This document shows positions 47,748 to 55,507 of a DNA stretch of 55,507 nucleotides, piece after piece. The stretch is from Patescibacteria group bacterium. GTDB taxonomy: Bacteria; Patescibacteriota; WWE3; 0-14-0-20-40-13. The notes under the pieces are model-generated. The model had not been told where the DNA came from. It ran no database searches and worked only from the letters and a program-made list of their open reading frames with translations. Position numbers and translations under genes: made by a program. The stretch lies in contig JAHINB010000007.1 of the NCBI GenBank assembly GCA_018896215.1, forward strand, positions 1 through 55,507. The letters are read 5' to 3'. Position 1 is the first letter of the stretch. Every line of letters starts with the position of its first letter.

Positions 47748-47903
47748 ATGGCAGCAACACCAAAACGCAGAATTTCCAATACAAGACGCAAGCACAGAAG
47801 AGTAAATTTAAAAATTTCGAAAGTGCAGACCGTTCCTTGCGCAAAATGCAAAAAAGAGACTCGCTCTCACAGGCTCTGCGCAAACTGTGGGACCTACAAT
47901 TAG
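47748..47903 (+). CDS. rpmF: 50S ribosomal protein L32
   Basis: 51 aa. MAATPKRRISNTRRKHRRVN is the basic L32 start; CAKCKKETRSHRLCANCGTY carries the zinc ribbon with Cys31/34 and Cys44/47. Between rsmD and nusB, as part of a small translation/transcription cluster that continues to trmD. Confidence 0.95.
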   Translation: MAATPKRRISNTRRKHRRVNLKISKVQTVPCAKCKKETRSHRLCANCGTYN

Positions 47904-47909
47904 AGCAGA

Positions 47910-48344
47910 ATGTCAAAAAAGTCATCGTTAAAAGAAGATCCTAGACACAATGCTAGAAGAATAGCTTTGGCAACTCTTTTTTCTTGGAGCTTTTTGTCGC
48001 AGGATATGGATAAAGAAGAGCTGTTTGCCAATGAAATTTTGGAACACCCCAATTGCGACACGGAACTTGAAAAACTTATTATTTCTGGAGTATCAAAAAA
48101 TATCGACTCGCTGGATGGATATATTAATCTAGTCGCCCAAAAATGGCCTGTGGAACAAATCTCTAAAATAGATCTTTTGGTATTAAGAATTTCTCTTTTT
48201 GAGATTATAATTGCCAAAACCGCCCCTCTAAAGGTGGCAATTAACGAGGCGGTAGAACTGGCAAAAGAATTTGGGGGAGACGCCTCCGGTAAATTTGTCA
48301 ACGGTGTTTTGGGTACTATTGCCGAGGTGTTAAAACTGGAATAG
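47910..48344 (+). CDS. nusB: Transcription antitermination factor NusB
   Basis: 144 aa, all-helical. [60 protein letters not shown] and [16 protein letters not shown] match NusB including the R-x-x-A-x-x-x-L-F start. It binds boxA RNA with S10 for rRNA antitermination. 6 nt after rpmF. Confidence 0.94.
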   Translation: MSKKSSLKEDPRHNARRIALATLFSWSFLSQDMDKEELFANEILEHPNCDTELEKLIISGVSKNIDSLDGYINLVAQKWPVEQISKIDLLVLRISLFEIIIAKTAPLKVAINEAVELAKEFGGDASGKFVNGVLGTIAEVLKLE

Positions 48345-48348
48345 CTTC

Positions 48349-48361
48349 CGGGTGACACCCG
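48349..48361. repeat. Single GGGTGACACCC palindrome between nusB and acpP
   Basis: CGGGTGACACCCG, one self-palindromic arm of the paired element seen at 27975 and 38585/38742, here without its partner. It lies 13 nt upstream of the acyl carrier protein start. Confidence 0.7.
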
Positions 48362-48374
48362 AAAAATACAAAAT

Positions 48375-48617
48375 ATGGACAAAGTAATCTTAGATAAATT
48401 ATACCAAATCATTTCCCAACACACTGGTGTTGACCCAAACGATATTAGTCCCGAACAGGACTTTGTGGACGATTTAAATATCTCCGAGCTTGAGCTTGCA
48501 GAAATAATCTCTACAATAGAAGACGAATTGGAAATAGAAATTGATCCCGAAGACGCAAAAGCAATTAGAACCGTTGCCGATTTAGCAATTATTATTGAAG
48601 AAGCGGGGTATTTGTGA
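48375..48617 (+). CDS. acpP: Acyl carrier protein-like protein
   Basis: 80 aa, acidic, four-helix ACP pattern: LDKLYQIISQHTGVDPNDIS, then DFVDDLNISELELAEIISTI, EDELEIEIDPEDAKAIRTVA and DLAIIIEEAGYL. The phosphopantetheine attachment site is altered: usual D-S-L reads I-S-E, though the Ser is kept. It may carry an acyl group for a reduced lipid pathway, or act without one. The rnc start overlaps its stop, the widely conserved acpP-rnc pair. Confidence 0.85.
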   Translation: MDKVILDKLYQIISQHTGVDPNDISPEQDFVDDLNISELELAEIISTIEDELEIEIDPEDAKAIRTVADLAIIIEEAGYL

Positions 48618-49327
48618 TGATTATTGATTTTTTAGATCTTGAGAAGACACTAAATTTACAATTTACCAACAAAAACCTTCTTAAAACCGCCTTTACTCAC
48701 AGGTCTTATCTTAATGAGTGTCGTGACCAAAATATAGAATCTAATGAGAGATTGGAGTTTTTGGGCGATTCAGTACTGCAATTTTTAACTTCCAAACTTT
48801 TATACGCTAAATACCAAAACCAGCCAGAGGGCATTCTTACAAGCTATAGAGCTGCTATTGTTAACACCACCTCACTAGCTCAAGAAGCTCTAAGATTAAA
48901 TCTTGGAAAATACCTTCTTATGTCCAAAGGCGAAGAGGCAACGGGGGGAAGGACACGACCCTACATTATGGCAAACACTTTTGAGGCGCTTTTAGGGACA
49001 ATGTTTTTAGAATTTAATTCTTTAACTAGCGGGTTAGATATTTGCGAAAAATTTCTTTACAAAGAATTATTTTATAAGATAGAATCAATTGTTAAAGATA
49101 AAAAGTACCGCGACCCAAAGTCATATCTTCAAGAAATTACCCAAGAGAAATTCTCTGTTACTCCGCTGTACAAAGTACTCAACGAGGAGGGTCCCGATCA
49201 TAACAAAGTATTTACCGTAGGTGTTTTTCTGAATACAAAGCAACTTTCTCAAGGGCAAGGTTCCAGCAAACAAAAAGCCGAGGAGCGGGCAGCTCAAAAG
49301 GCTGTTGTAGAGTTAACCAGCAAATGA
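48617..49327 (+). CDS. rnc: Ribonuclease III
   Basis: 236 aa. Catalytic domain with signature NERLEFLGDSVLQFLTSKLL, FTHRSYLNE and the second acidic site NTFEALLGTMFLEF; C-terminal dsRNA-binding domain DPKSYLQEITQEKFSVTPLY to SSKQKAEERAAQKAVVELTS. It cleaves double-stranded RNA, including rRNA precursors; the many palindromic elements in this genome would be possible substrates. ATG at 48617 (TGATG overlap with acpP); a GTG one codon earlier is possible. Confidence 0.96.
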   Translation: MIIDFLDLEKTLNLQFTNKNLLKTAFTHRSYLNECRDQNIESNERLEFLGDSVLQFLTSKLLYAKYQNQPEGILTSYRAAIVNTTSLAQEALRLNLGKYLLMSKGEEATGGRTRPYIMANTFEALLGTMFLEFNSLTSGLDICEKFLYKELFYKIESIVKDKKYRDPKSYLQEITQEKFSVTPLYKVLNEEGPDHNKVFTVGVFLNTKQLSQGQGSSKQKAEERAAQKAVVELTSK

Positions 49328-49340
49328 TACAATTTGCTCC

Positions 49341-49667
49341 ATGCTAAAAATAAAACTAACCCGCCGTGGAAAACGCAATGCGCCAACATATAGGATCGCC
49401 GTTCAAGAAGCAAGAACCAAGGTCTCGGGAAGAGCTGTTGCCGAGATTGGTTACTTAATACCTCGGGTAGATGGAAACCACGAATTTAAAGTAGATAAAA
49501 AAGCTTACGAGGGTTGGGTTGCCAAGGGAGCGGTACCGACAGAATCTGTGATTAAACTGATTAACAAAAAATATACCTATACCAAATACGAGCCAAAGAA
49601 GGCAAAAGCTGAACAACCGGAAGCTGGAAGCTTGAAGGTAGGAAATGATAAAAATAGCAATGAATAA
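49341..49667 (+). CDS. rpsP: 30S ribosomal protein S16
   Basis: 108 aa. LKIKLTRRGKRNAPTYRIAV, then GRAVAEIGYLIPRVDGNHEF and WVAKGAVPTESVIKLINKKY are typical of S16; a Lys/Ala/Glu-rich tail of about 25 residues is extra. Start of the rpsP-KH-trmD order found in many bacteria. Its 3' end overlaps the next gene. Confidence 0.96.
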   Translation: MLKIKLTRRGKRNAPTYRIAVQEARTKVSGRAVAEIGYLIPRVDGNHEFKVDKKAYEGWVAKGAVPTESVIKLINKKYTYTKYEPKKAKAEQPEAGSLKVGNDKNSNE

Positions 49668-49917
49668 GCTACTAGATCTCGCAAAATTTCTCATCTCCAA
49701 CATCGTCACCAACAAAGACGGGCTTGAGATAACAATCGCTACCCCTCAAGAAAATGTAGCCATTGTAAATGTAAAAGCCGATTCCGCCGATATTCCAATT
49801 ATTATTGGCAAGAAGGGGATTGTTATCAGAGCCTTAAGATCAATTCTGCGCATTAGAGCGCCTTTGGATAATAAGTTTATTGATATCTCGATTGACGATG
49901 GTCTACAGCATAATTAG
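49660..49917 (+). CDS. khpA: KH-domain RNA-binding protein (KhpA-like)
   Basis: 85 aa from this ATG; an ATG at 49645 with a GGTAGG ribosome site just before it would add five residues. Single KH domain: IPIIIGKKGIVIRALRSILR with the GxxG loop (GKKG) and the beta strand FIDISIDDG. KhpA binds RNA with KhpB in Gram-positive bacteria. The position between rpsP and trmD is the conserved one. Overlaps rpsP by 8 nt and trmD by 20 nt. Confidence 0.88.
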   Translation: MNKLLDLAKFLISNIVTNKDGLEITIATPQENVAIVNVKADSADIPIIIGKKGIVIRALRSILRIRAPLDNKFIDISIDDGLQHN

Positions 49918-50533
49918 CACCTTCCCCGAAATTTTTGATTCTTTCTTAAAGTCTTCTCTAATAAAAAAAGCGTTAGATAAAAAGGTTATTACTGTAAATT
50001 TGTATAATCTGCGAGACTACGCAACAGATAAAAGACACACGGTTGACGCCAAACCCTACGGCGGAGGCGCGGGGATGCTGTATATGGTAGAACCGATGTT
50101 TAAAGCAGTATCCTCAATTAAGGCTAAAGATCCCCAAGCCCAAACTGTTATTTTTTCTCCCAAAGGACAAATTTTGACACAATCTAGGGTTTCTTCCCTG
50201 TCATCTTTATCCCATCTAGTCCTTCTCTGCCCCCGCTACGAGGGTTTTGACCAAAGAATTGTAGAGCTGACCAACGCAAGAGAGCTATCCATTGGAAACT
50301 ACATTACCATGGGAGGAGAGACCCCAGCTATGGTACTTATAGAAGCTAGCGCAAGACTAATTCCTGGCGTAGTGGCAAAAGAAGAGTCCGTTTTACAAGA
50401 AAGCTTTTCTCCAGAATTTTCTCTGGAACATCCCCAATACACCAGACCCCAAAAGTTTTTGGGTCTTTCTGTTCCTGATACTTTAATTTCGGGAAACCAT
50501 CAAAAAATAAAAGATTGGAAAAAATCAAATTAA
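49898..50533 (+). CDS. trmD: tRNA (guanine37-N1)-methyltransferase
   Basis: 211 aa. VYSIISTFPEIFDSFLKSSL, NLYNLRDYATDKRHTVDAKP, YGGGAGMLYMVEPMFKAV, then the trefoil-knot SAM site LVLLCPRYEGFDQRIVE and SIGNYITMGGETPAMVLIEA. It methylates G37 to stop frameshifts. The start MVYSII is preferred over an ATG six codons upstream because it matches the family start. The stop overlaps pilO's by four bases, convergent. Confidence 0.95.
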   Translation: MVYSIISTFPEIFDSFLKSSLIKKALDKKVITVNLYNLRDYATDKRHTVDAKPYGGGAGMLYMVEPMFKAVSSIKAKDPQAQTVIFSPKGQILTQSRVSSLSSLSHLVLLCPRYEGFDQRIVELTNARELSIGNYITMGGETPAMVLIEASARLIPGVVAKEESVLQESFSPEFSLEHPQYTRPQKFLGLSVPDTLISGNHQKIKDWKKSN

Positions 50534-51246
50534 GGGGGTGTCTCAAAGGTGGTTGTAGTATCTTGTAGCGGAATCATTTCCGAATTGGGGAGTCTTTGAA
50601 TTTGGTATTCTCTTAAATTGGAAATCTGATCGATTAATTGAGCGTTCTCCTTTGTTCTAAAATCGACTCCCGAGGACCCCTGATTTAGCTTTGTATTTTC
50701 CAGCAGGTAAAATCCATCAAGGGCGACATTTAGGCTATAAACTCCTACCGACTCTTTATCAACAACAGCAGAGACTTTTATGTCGTGACTGTAAGTAATT
50801 CTCCGCGCCCCTTCAACCGTTTTAAAGAATTTGAGTACACTGTCGTAATTACCAGTAAATGATCCCGAGAGAGAAACAAAAGGTACCGCTACCACCTTTT
50901 CGGAGGCGCTTGTATCTGTTCTTACAAAAGTAAGCCTGTCTACCTTAAGACCAGCGTCTGTTGCCACGGTTTCTATTTGCGTCATAAAGCCGGGTATATC
51001 TACTTGCGGGGTTATTACTGTATCCACTATCCTTAAATTAGCGTCTATTTTAGGCGCTAAAGCCGAGAGCGACTTTAAAGAGTTCTCTTTTAGGGATAGC
51101 TGGTTTATCTCTTCCAGAATGAGGTTGCTGGAATCTTTGTTCTTGATCCAATAGGTAAAAAAACGCAAACCAAAAAAAGACAAAGCGATAAACCCAACCA
51201 ACATAACGCCCAAAAGAATTATTTTGTGTTTTTCGAGAATTTCCAT
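50530..51246 (-). CDS. pilO: Type IV pilus assembly protein PilO-like
   Basis: 238 aa. A short cytoplasmic start, one membrane span (about 8-32, IILLGVMLVGFIALSFFGLR), a coiled region with KNKDSSNLILEEINQLSLKE and a ferredoxin-like domain typical of PilO (VDIPGFMTQIETVATDAGLK, VPFVSLSGSFTGNYDSVLKF). The identification leans on its place after PilM and PilN. It links the inner-membrane pilus platform. The Gln/Thr-rich C-terminal tail is extra. Confidence 0.8.
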   Translation of the reverse strand: MEILEKHKIILLGVMLVGFIALSFFGLRFFTYWIKNKDSSNLILEEINQLSLKENSLKSLSALAPKIDANLRIVDTVITPQVDIPGFMTQIETVATDAGLKVDRLTFVRTDTSASEKVVAVPFVSLSGSFTGNYDSVLKFFKTVEGARRITYSHDIKVSAVVDKESVGVYSLNVALDGFYLLENTKLNQGSSGVDFRTKENAQLIDQISNLREYQIQRLPNSEMIPLQDTTTTFETPP

Positions 51247-51825
51247 CTAAATTTTGGTTTTAGCCTTTAACGCGTTGTCTTTTAATTTAATCATTGAGCT
51301 AAAACTTATCTGCCTAGTTTCTTTTTTTAGAGTCACTTCGGAAAGAGAAATTTCTTTATAAATCGAATTGGGGTCTTCGGATGCGCTAGACACATTCTCT
51401 ATAAAATCGGCAAGCGACCCATAAGAAAGAGCTGTCCCGCTGACTGTCACAGAAGCATTATCTGTAAAATTTATATCGTCAATTACAACCGCAGGCGGTA
51501 AGACCTTTTTTACTTCTTCCAAAAAACCCGAGTAATATTCCTGATCGGCAATAATTTTATTTAAAATTTCAAGCTTAAAGGACAATTCGTTGTTTTGCTG
51601 TTCAATTTTTTCCAACGATTTTACCGATTCCTTTTTTTGATCCAAATCCAAGTTTAATTTAGCAAGGGAGCTATTGAGCTTAAAATACAAATAAAACGAC
51701 GCTAAAGCAAACAACAATGCCACCGCGACTAAAACACCAAGAACTTTGCTAGAAAGAGCCAGAATAGCCGACTTTTCTTTTCTTTTGACTAGATTTTCGG
51801 GCACTAAATTAATTTCTCTTTGCAT
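51247..51825 (-). CDS. pilN: Type IV pilus assembly protein PilN-like
   Basis: 192 aa. The N-terminal INLVPENLVKRKEK resembles the conserved PilN INLLP motif that docks in PilM. One membrane span (about 22-46), a coiled coil (DLDQKKESVKSLEKIEQQNN), then a periplasmic-type domain with VVIDDINFTDNASVTVSGTA. Abuts pilO (0 nt gap); 9 nt after pilM. Confidence 0.88.
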   Translation of the reverse strand: MQREINLVPENLVKRKEKSAILALSSKVLGVLVAVALLFALASFYLYFKLNSSLAKLNLDLDQKKESVKSLEKIEQQNNELSFKLEILNKIIADQEYYSGFLEEVKKVLPPAVVIDDINFTDNASVTVSGTALSYGSLADFIENVSSASEDPNSIYKEISLSEVTLKKETRQISFSSMIKLKDNALKAKTKI

Positions 51826-51834
51826 AAGTTAAAG

Positions 51835-52872
51835 CTAAAGACCCTTTAATGCTAAACCAACAGCGGTTGTAAAGAAAGGTCCAAAAATATTTAAGTCGGA
51901 TTCCGAAAATTTTTGGCTGTCTATCGCCAGATGCTTCCAAGGATCCGCCATCTCCACTTCTATCCCAACGGCAGAAACAATGTACTGCAAAATTCCTGGC
52001 ATTGTAGCTCCGCCACCGCAAAGAACAATTCGCTCAACCTTTCTCCCTTGCTTTCTGCTTTCAAAATAGACCACTGACCTTTTAACTTCAGTAACTACCA
52101 TATCCACAACGGGGCGGATTATCTTGGCAATCTTGCCTTCTAGTTTGCCTTCGTCCAAGCCGTAGCTGGTCAAATAACTTTCTGCTTGCCTTAGATCTAT
52201 TCCAATTTCTTGCGATATGGCTCTTGTGAACGCTTCCATTCCAGAGGAAACGCTTCGGGTAAAACGGATGATACCGCTCTCCGAAATAATTAAATCGGAG
52301 GTGTCTGCTCCAATATTTAAGGCTAAAGAAACCGGCGTATTGGGAGCATTTTGAATAGCTCTAGCAATAGCCATAGATTCCGGCTCAATTCCTTGGACTT
52401 CGCATCCCGCTTTTTCAAAAATCCCCACATATTTTTCGATTAACGCTTTGTTTACAGCAACAAGCAAAACCTCGGTCTTGTTTTTTTCTCCCTCGGGAGA
52501 TTGGCTAGAACGAGGCAGTTGCTGATATTGCAAACTTAAATTTTCTATGGAGTCGGGAAAATACTGTTGCGCTTCCCATTTGATAGATTCGGCAAGCTCT
52601 TTTTCGGACAAATTGGGCACTTCGATAATTTTAGTAAATACTTTGGACTCCGGCAACCCAACTACAATATTGTTGGTTGAGAATTTACTGCTAAAAATAT
52701 ACTCTTTAATAAAATCAATAAACTCGCTCCTGTCAGCTTTGGAGTCGGAGTAGAGCGAAATTGCAGGTAGATTGGAAATATCGTAAGAGACAAGTTTTGG
52801 TGGGGAAACACTTGCTGTAATCTCAACACATTTTATTTTGCTGGATCCAATATCAAGACCTAATTTATTCAT
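51835..52872 (-). CDS. pilM: Type IV pilus assembly ATPase PilM
   Basis: 345 aa actin-like fold. GLDIGSSKIKCVEI (phosphate 1), VVGLPESKVFTKIIEVPNLS, SLALNIGADTSDLIISESG (phosphate 2), ERIVLCGGGATMPGILQYIV (adenosine). It sits in the cytoplasm and holds the PilN tail. First of the pilMNO run; the pilus is likely used for adhesion to a host or DNA uptake in CPR bacteria (inference). Confidence 0.95.
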   Translation of the reverse strand: MNKLGLDIGSSKIKCVEITASVSPPKLVSYDISNLPAISLYSDSKADRSEFIDFIKEYIFSSKFSTNNIVVGLPESKVFTKIIEVPNLSEKELAESIKWEAQQYFPDSIENLSLQYQQLPRSSQSPEGEKNKTEVLLVAVNKALIEKYVGIFEKAGCEVQGIEPESMAIARAIQNAPNTPVSLALNIGADTSDLIISESGIIRFTRSVSSGMEAFTRAISQEIGIDLRQAESYLTSYGLDEGKLEGKIAKIIRPVVDMVVTEVKRSVVYFESRKQGRKVERIVLCGGGATMPGILQYIVSAVGIEVEMADPWKHLAIDSQKFSESDLNIFGPFFTTAVGLALKGL

Positions 52873-52919
52873 AGGGGCAGTTTGATAACTGGTGTAAGAT
52901 TACAATAGAATTCAATCTA

Positions 52920-54788
52920 TTACAACTCCTTATACACCACTTTCCTTACCCCTAGTATCTCGCTTAGATATAACAAATGGTTAGGATTCCAAACAATATC
53001 TTCCGCTGGATCGGTTGCCTGTTTTGAGGATATTTGACGAGACAAATTAACTGCTTTACCAACTAGACCTCCATTAATTAAAATGCTATCGCTTTTTGAA
53101 TTCCCATTGTAAGTCGTATCAATACTTCCATCCGCCACAATAAAAACATCCAGTTTAGTCACGGTTCGCGCAATATCCACATCGCCAGCAACAATAAAAA
53201 CTATTGCTCCGCTTGACGCTAAATCAATGTCATAACCTACGGTTAGATCCCCCTTGACAAAAACCACAACTTTAGCGGAGCCGTTTTTGACCTCGGAAGG
53301 TACGGTATTGCTACCTATTGTTAAATCGTTGTTGATTAAATAAGCTCCGGAGGAGCGCGGAAAAGAGGAGACCGTTAGCACATTTTTAGTTTTAGAAAGC
53401 ATTTCCACAAAACTCAACGGGGCGGTCTTATGCTTATAATACTCCAAAATTATACCCAAACCAGAGGAAACATTAGAAACCGTTGTCCTGGAAATTATGA
53501 GACCAGACGCGGTATCGTCAGCCCCGCCACCACCTTGAGAGATGGCGCCATTAGCATAAATACTGGCATTCTCCGTTCTAAACCACGGGCCGTTAATACA
53601 AATATCTTTTAGCGAGTCTCTTCCGGCTACATCGCGAACAAAAAATCGTACCGATTTACAAGTCTTCCAAGCCGAGTTGCAGTAGTTTACAACGGGGGTT
53701 TCTAAGGTTGCCTCATTTGCGCCATCATAAGAAATATTATCTAAGGCAACCCAACCATTGTTAACAAAATTACCGGAGCATTTATCCAAATTACTGTAAT
53801 ACCCCCAAGTAACGCCGCCATCCACAGAGTATTGAAACTTTTCGTAGCCTTTTTTTAGCCCCGAATCGGCATCAGCTATTTTTATGAATACCGCAAATGA
53901 GTGGTCATTGCCTTTTTCGTCGCCAATTTTAAAATCGCTCCAGGGGGAGGGGGCCTTGGTGTCAATTTTAACTGTGGCGGTTTTCGTGTCCTCTAAATTT
54001 AGGGCGTTATCTTGAGCATAAAAACTTAAAGTATTCAAACCACTGCTAGAAATATTTACCGTGTTGGATATCTCTTCCGCAACAGTTGCCGAATAAACCG
54101 AATCAAAATTAACCTTTCCCGATCCCCAGAGACACAAAGATAAATACACACCGTCTAAATCATCTGTTCCCAAAACCACCGATTTAGACAGAATTTGCCA
54201 ATTTGCGGTTCCTGTAACTTTGGTACTTTCGCCAATTAAAGTTTTTATCTCGCCAAATTTTGTGTAGATTTTAAAGTAAGCTCCAGTCCCCATAACATTA
54301 TCCGTCTTGAGATAAAGGGAGCTGTTTATGGTATCCCAAGGGTCAGCTGGAATATAACGAAGAGCATTTTCCCAACAAGTTTCGGACAAAATATTAGTCG
54401 CTACAATGTTAACAGATCTTTCGCCGTCAAAATAAATTTCCCTATCCACAAATCCCGGGTCATCGCCAACAAGTTGCCACGACTGACTAAGATCATCCTC
54501 AAAAGAAGGGTTTATCACTGTATTTAACGACCCGCTAAAGGTTTTATATTCCCAAGGAGATTGGTTTAACTTGTGGTAAATTTTTAGGACGCCCGACTCT
54601 AAATCGGACGAGATGATTTTAGCTAGAACGGTTTGCAAATACCAATCTTCCAACCCATCGGGGGATGAGGGATCCAAAGTTAGAGACGAAACTGGGGCAA
54701 CGGTATCACTTGCCAAAACCAAACGGGGATGGCACAAAAACAACACCGCGATTAACAGCAAAACTAGGGGGATTTTTATTGCAGACAT
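52920..54788 (-). CDS. Large exported protein of the pilus cluster
   Basis: 622 aa. Signal peptide at the start (LVLLLIAVLFLCHPRLVLAS). Then Ig/fibronectin-like repeats: TVAPVSSLTLDPSSPDGLED and DTKAPSPWSDFKIGDEKG begin two units; INPSFEDDLSQSWQLVGDDP looks like a carbohydrate-binding jelly-roll start. The C-terminal 200 residues have parallel-beta-like repeats (TIGSNTVPSE, DLTVGYDIDLASSGAIVFIV). Eight or more Cys suggest disulfides. Probably a surface adhesin or pilus-associated subunit; no catalytic motif seen. Upstream of pilM by 47 nt. Confidence 0.65.
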   Translation of the reverse strand: MSAIKIPLVLLLIAVLFLCHPRLVLASDTVAPVSSLTLDPSSPDGLEDWYLQTVLAKIISSDLESGVLKIYHKLNQSPWEYKTFSGSLNTVINPSFEDDLSQSWQLVGDDPGFVDREIYFDGERSVNIVATNILSETCWENALRYIPADPWDTINSSLYLKTDNVMGTGAYFKIYTKFGEIKTLIGESTKVTGTANWQILSKSVVLGTDDLDGVYLSLCLWGSGKVNFDSVYSATVAEEISNTVNISSSGLNTLSFYAQDNALNLEDTKTATVKIDTKAPSPWSDFKIGDEKGNDHSFAVFIKIADADSGLKKGYEKFQYSVDGGVTWGYYSNLDKCSGNFVNNGWVALDNISYDGANEATLETPVVNYCNSAWKTCKSVRFFVRDVAGRDSLKDICINGPWFRTENASIYANGAISQGGGGADDTASGLIISRTTVSNVSSGLGIILEYYKHKTAPLSFVEMLSKTKNVLTVSSFPRSSGAYLINNDLTIGSNTVPSEVKNGSAKVVVFVKGDLTVGYDIDLASSGAIVFIVAGDVDIARTVTKLDVFIVADGSIDTTYNGNSKSDSILINGGLVGKAVNLSRQISSKQATDPAEDIVWNPNHLLYLSEILGVRKVVYKEL

Positions 54789-54796
54789 ACGCGCTA

Positions 54797-55261
54797 TTAT
54801 TCAACCATAACCTCTCCTTTTAACCCCTCGTTCAGTTTATCGTAGTAAGGGTATGTTCCCGGAACATCAAATTCTTGGCTGAAAGTCTCGGCTCCTTCTA
54901 GTTGTCTGCCAAACCACAATCCGCCCTCGCCATATACTTGGTGAGGAGATGTATCTTCGTTGCTAAACGAAACAATATCGCCTTGCTTTACGGTAATTTT
55001 ACTCGGGCTAAATCCTGTGGCAGTTATTTTAACCGCGGTTACGCCAACTGTGGCATTTTCGTCCCGAAGATTTTCAGGAACTACATTGACCCGAGGATTT
55101 CCCGCCTCGTAGTCGGGAAGCTCCTCAAAAGAGTTGTAATTTTTGGGCGCTTCGGTTTTGTTTGCAACTGGACTGTTATTATATTTAAGGTAGGCATAAT
55201 AACCACCAAGACCCACTACTGCTAAAATGAGCAACCCAAAAAATATTTTAGAAACTGGCAT
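54797..55261 (-). CDS. Anchored cupredoxin-like protein lacking most copper ligands
   Basis: 154 aa. One N-terminal membrane anchor (FFGLLILAVVGLGGYYAYLK), a linker, then a cupredoxin fold (about 78-154): FSPSKITVKQGDIVSFSNED, TSPHQVY, AETFSQEFDVPGTYPYYDKL, then NEGLKGEVMVE. The first His is kept, but the usual Y-Y-C-x-x-H-x-x-M reads Y-Y-D-K-L-N-E-G-L, so Cys, second His and Met are lost. Likely a structural extracytoplasmic domain rather than an electron carrier. A GGAGGTG ribosome site precedes the ATG. Confidence 0.85.
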   Translation of the reverse strand: MPVSKIFFGLLILAVVGLGGYYAYLKYNNSPVANKTEAPKNYNSFEELPDYEAGNPRVNVVPENLRDENATVGVTAVKITATGFSPSKITVKQGDIVSFSNEDTSPHQVYGEGGLWFGRQLEGAETFSQEFDVPGTYPYYDKLNEGLKGEVMVE

Positions 55262-55295
55262 AAAAAATCACCTCCTACTTATAACAAGATTCAAT

Positions 55296-55507
55296 TTACT
55301 TCGAAATGTCTCCACCAGAAAAAATTGCGTAATCAAAAATTGCGCTCATTTGCGGGCGGGATACCTTAACCTGAAGTTTCCTGACCGCGTCCACCGCCAT
55401 TCCCGTGGATTCTATTTTGTATCCCTGTTCGGGAATTCCCGAACAACTTCCCGAAACAAATCCTACCTTTATCTTCGTATCAGCAAACAGTGGTCGTATT
55501 CTTGCAA
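55296..55507 (-). CDS. C-terminal part of an exported or pilus-related protein
   Basis: Partial: 69 codons before the stop, running off the right edge. The visible end contains GFVSGSCSGIPEQGYKIES, MAVDAVRKLQVKVSRPQMSA and IFDYAIFSGGDISK. No family recognised. It lies 34 nt upstream of the cupredoxin-like gene on the same strand, so it probably belongs to the pilus/surface operon. Confidence 0.5.
   Translation of the reverse strand, partial: ARIRPLFADTKIKVGFVSGSCSGIPEQGYKIESTGMAVDAVRKLQVKVSRPQMSAIFDYAIFSGGDISK

Overview
The window looks like a chromosomal segment of an AT-rich, small-genome bacterium of the Candidate Phyla Radiation, closest in style to Microgenomates/Katanobacteria (inference, no search was run). 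Pointers are many short or domain-trimmed housekeeping proteins (GatB without its tail, trigger factor without its PPIase domain, PheT without the tRNA-binding OB domain, PolA without 5'-3' exonuclease), an archaeal/eukaryotic-like TyrRS, Gram-positive-like envelope genes (PBP1A, LysM), PilM/N/O, few biosynthetic genes, and many small palindromes. TGA is used as a stop (gatA, acpP, thrS), so this is not the recoded SR1/Gracilibacteria code. There is no rRNA and no CRISPR array.

Layout. 1-2.0 kb (-): response regulator, histidine kinase, and the N-terminus of an HlyD/MacA-like adaptor. 2.1-4.8 kb: an MFS transporter between near-identical direct repeats, an unrecognised protein and a NUDIX hydrolase. 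4.9-7.9 kb: DEAD-box helicase and TypA, convergent. 8.0-12.3 kb: two tRNA clusters (Thr, Trp, Thr / Glu, Val, Gly) around rpmG, a secreted thermonuclease and an Eco47II-like restriction-modification pair; a GIY-YIG nuclease gene lies beside tRNA-Gly between copies of the tRNA's 5' end. 12.4-15.4 kb: a glycosyltransferase-like protein, a lysozyme-like exported protein, tRNA-Lys, YraN, L19. 15.4-23.7 kb (-): ClpC-like ATPase, then polX-gatC-gatA-gatB-polA. 24.0-28.0 kb (+): tRNA-Asp, a LysM protein, tRNA-Gly, tRNA-Leu and a complete MacA/ABC/MacB-like export operon. 28.0-36.3 kb (+): truncated tig, clpP, a tiny Gly-rich repeat ORF, a nucleotidyltransferase, then thrS-infC-rpmI-rplT-pheS-pheT. 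36.3-38.5 kb (-): PBP1A. 38.6-43.4 kb: a palindrome island, BrnT/BrnA, a possible leader-peptide attenuator ahead of an AstE/AspA-like gene, and a GC-richer two-gene island (GT4 plus an unrecognised protein). 43.4-50.5 kb (+): NYN protein, TyrRS, recG, rsmD, rpmF, nusB, acpP, rnc, rpsP, KH protein, trmD. 50.5-55.5 kb (-): type IV pilus genes pilM/N/O downstream of a large exported protein and a ligand-less cupredoxin-like protein.

The most striking signal is not a gene but the load of short palindromic elements. Some lie in frame inside proteins (ThrRS, trigger factor), like the protein-coding palindromic elements of Rickettsia. Others interrupt a tRNA-like remnant, trail tRNA 3' ends, or sit between genes as paired GGG-N5-CCC palindromes. 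Second comes the possible transcription attenuator at 39.5 kb. All coordinates were derived by reading the sequence; functional names rest on recognised motifs, not on searches.
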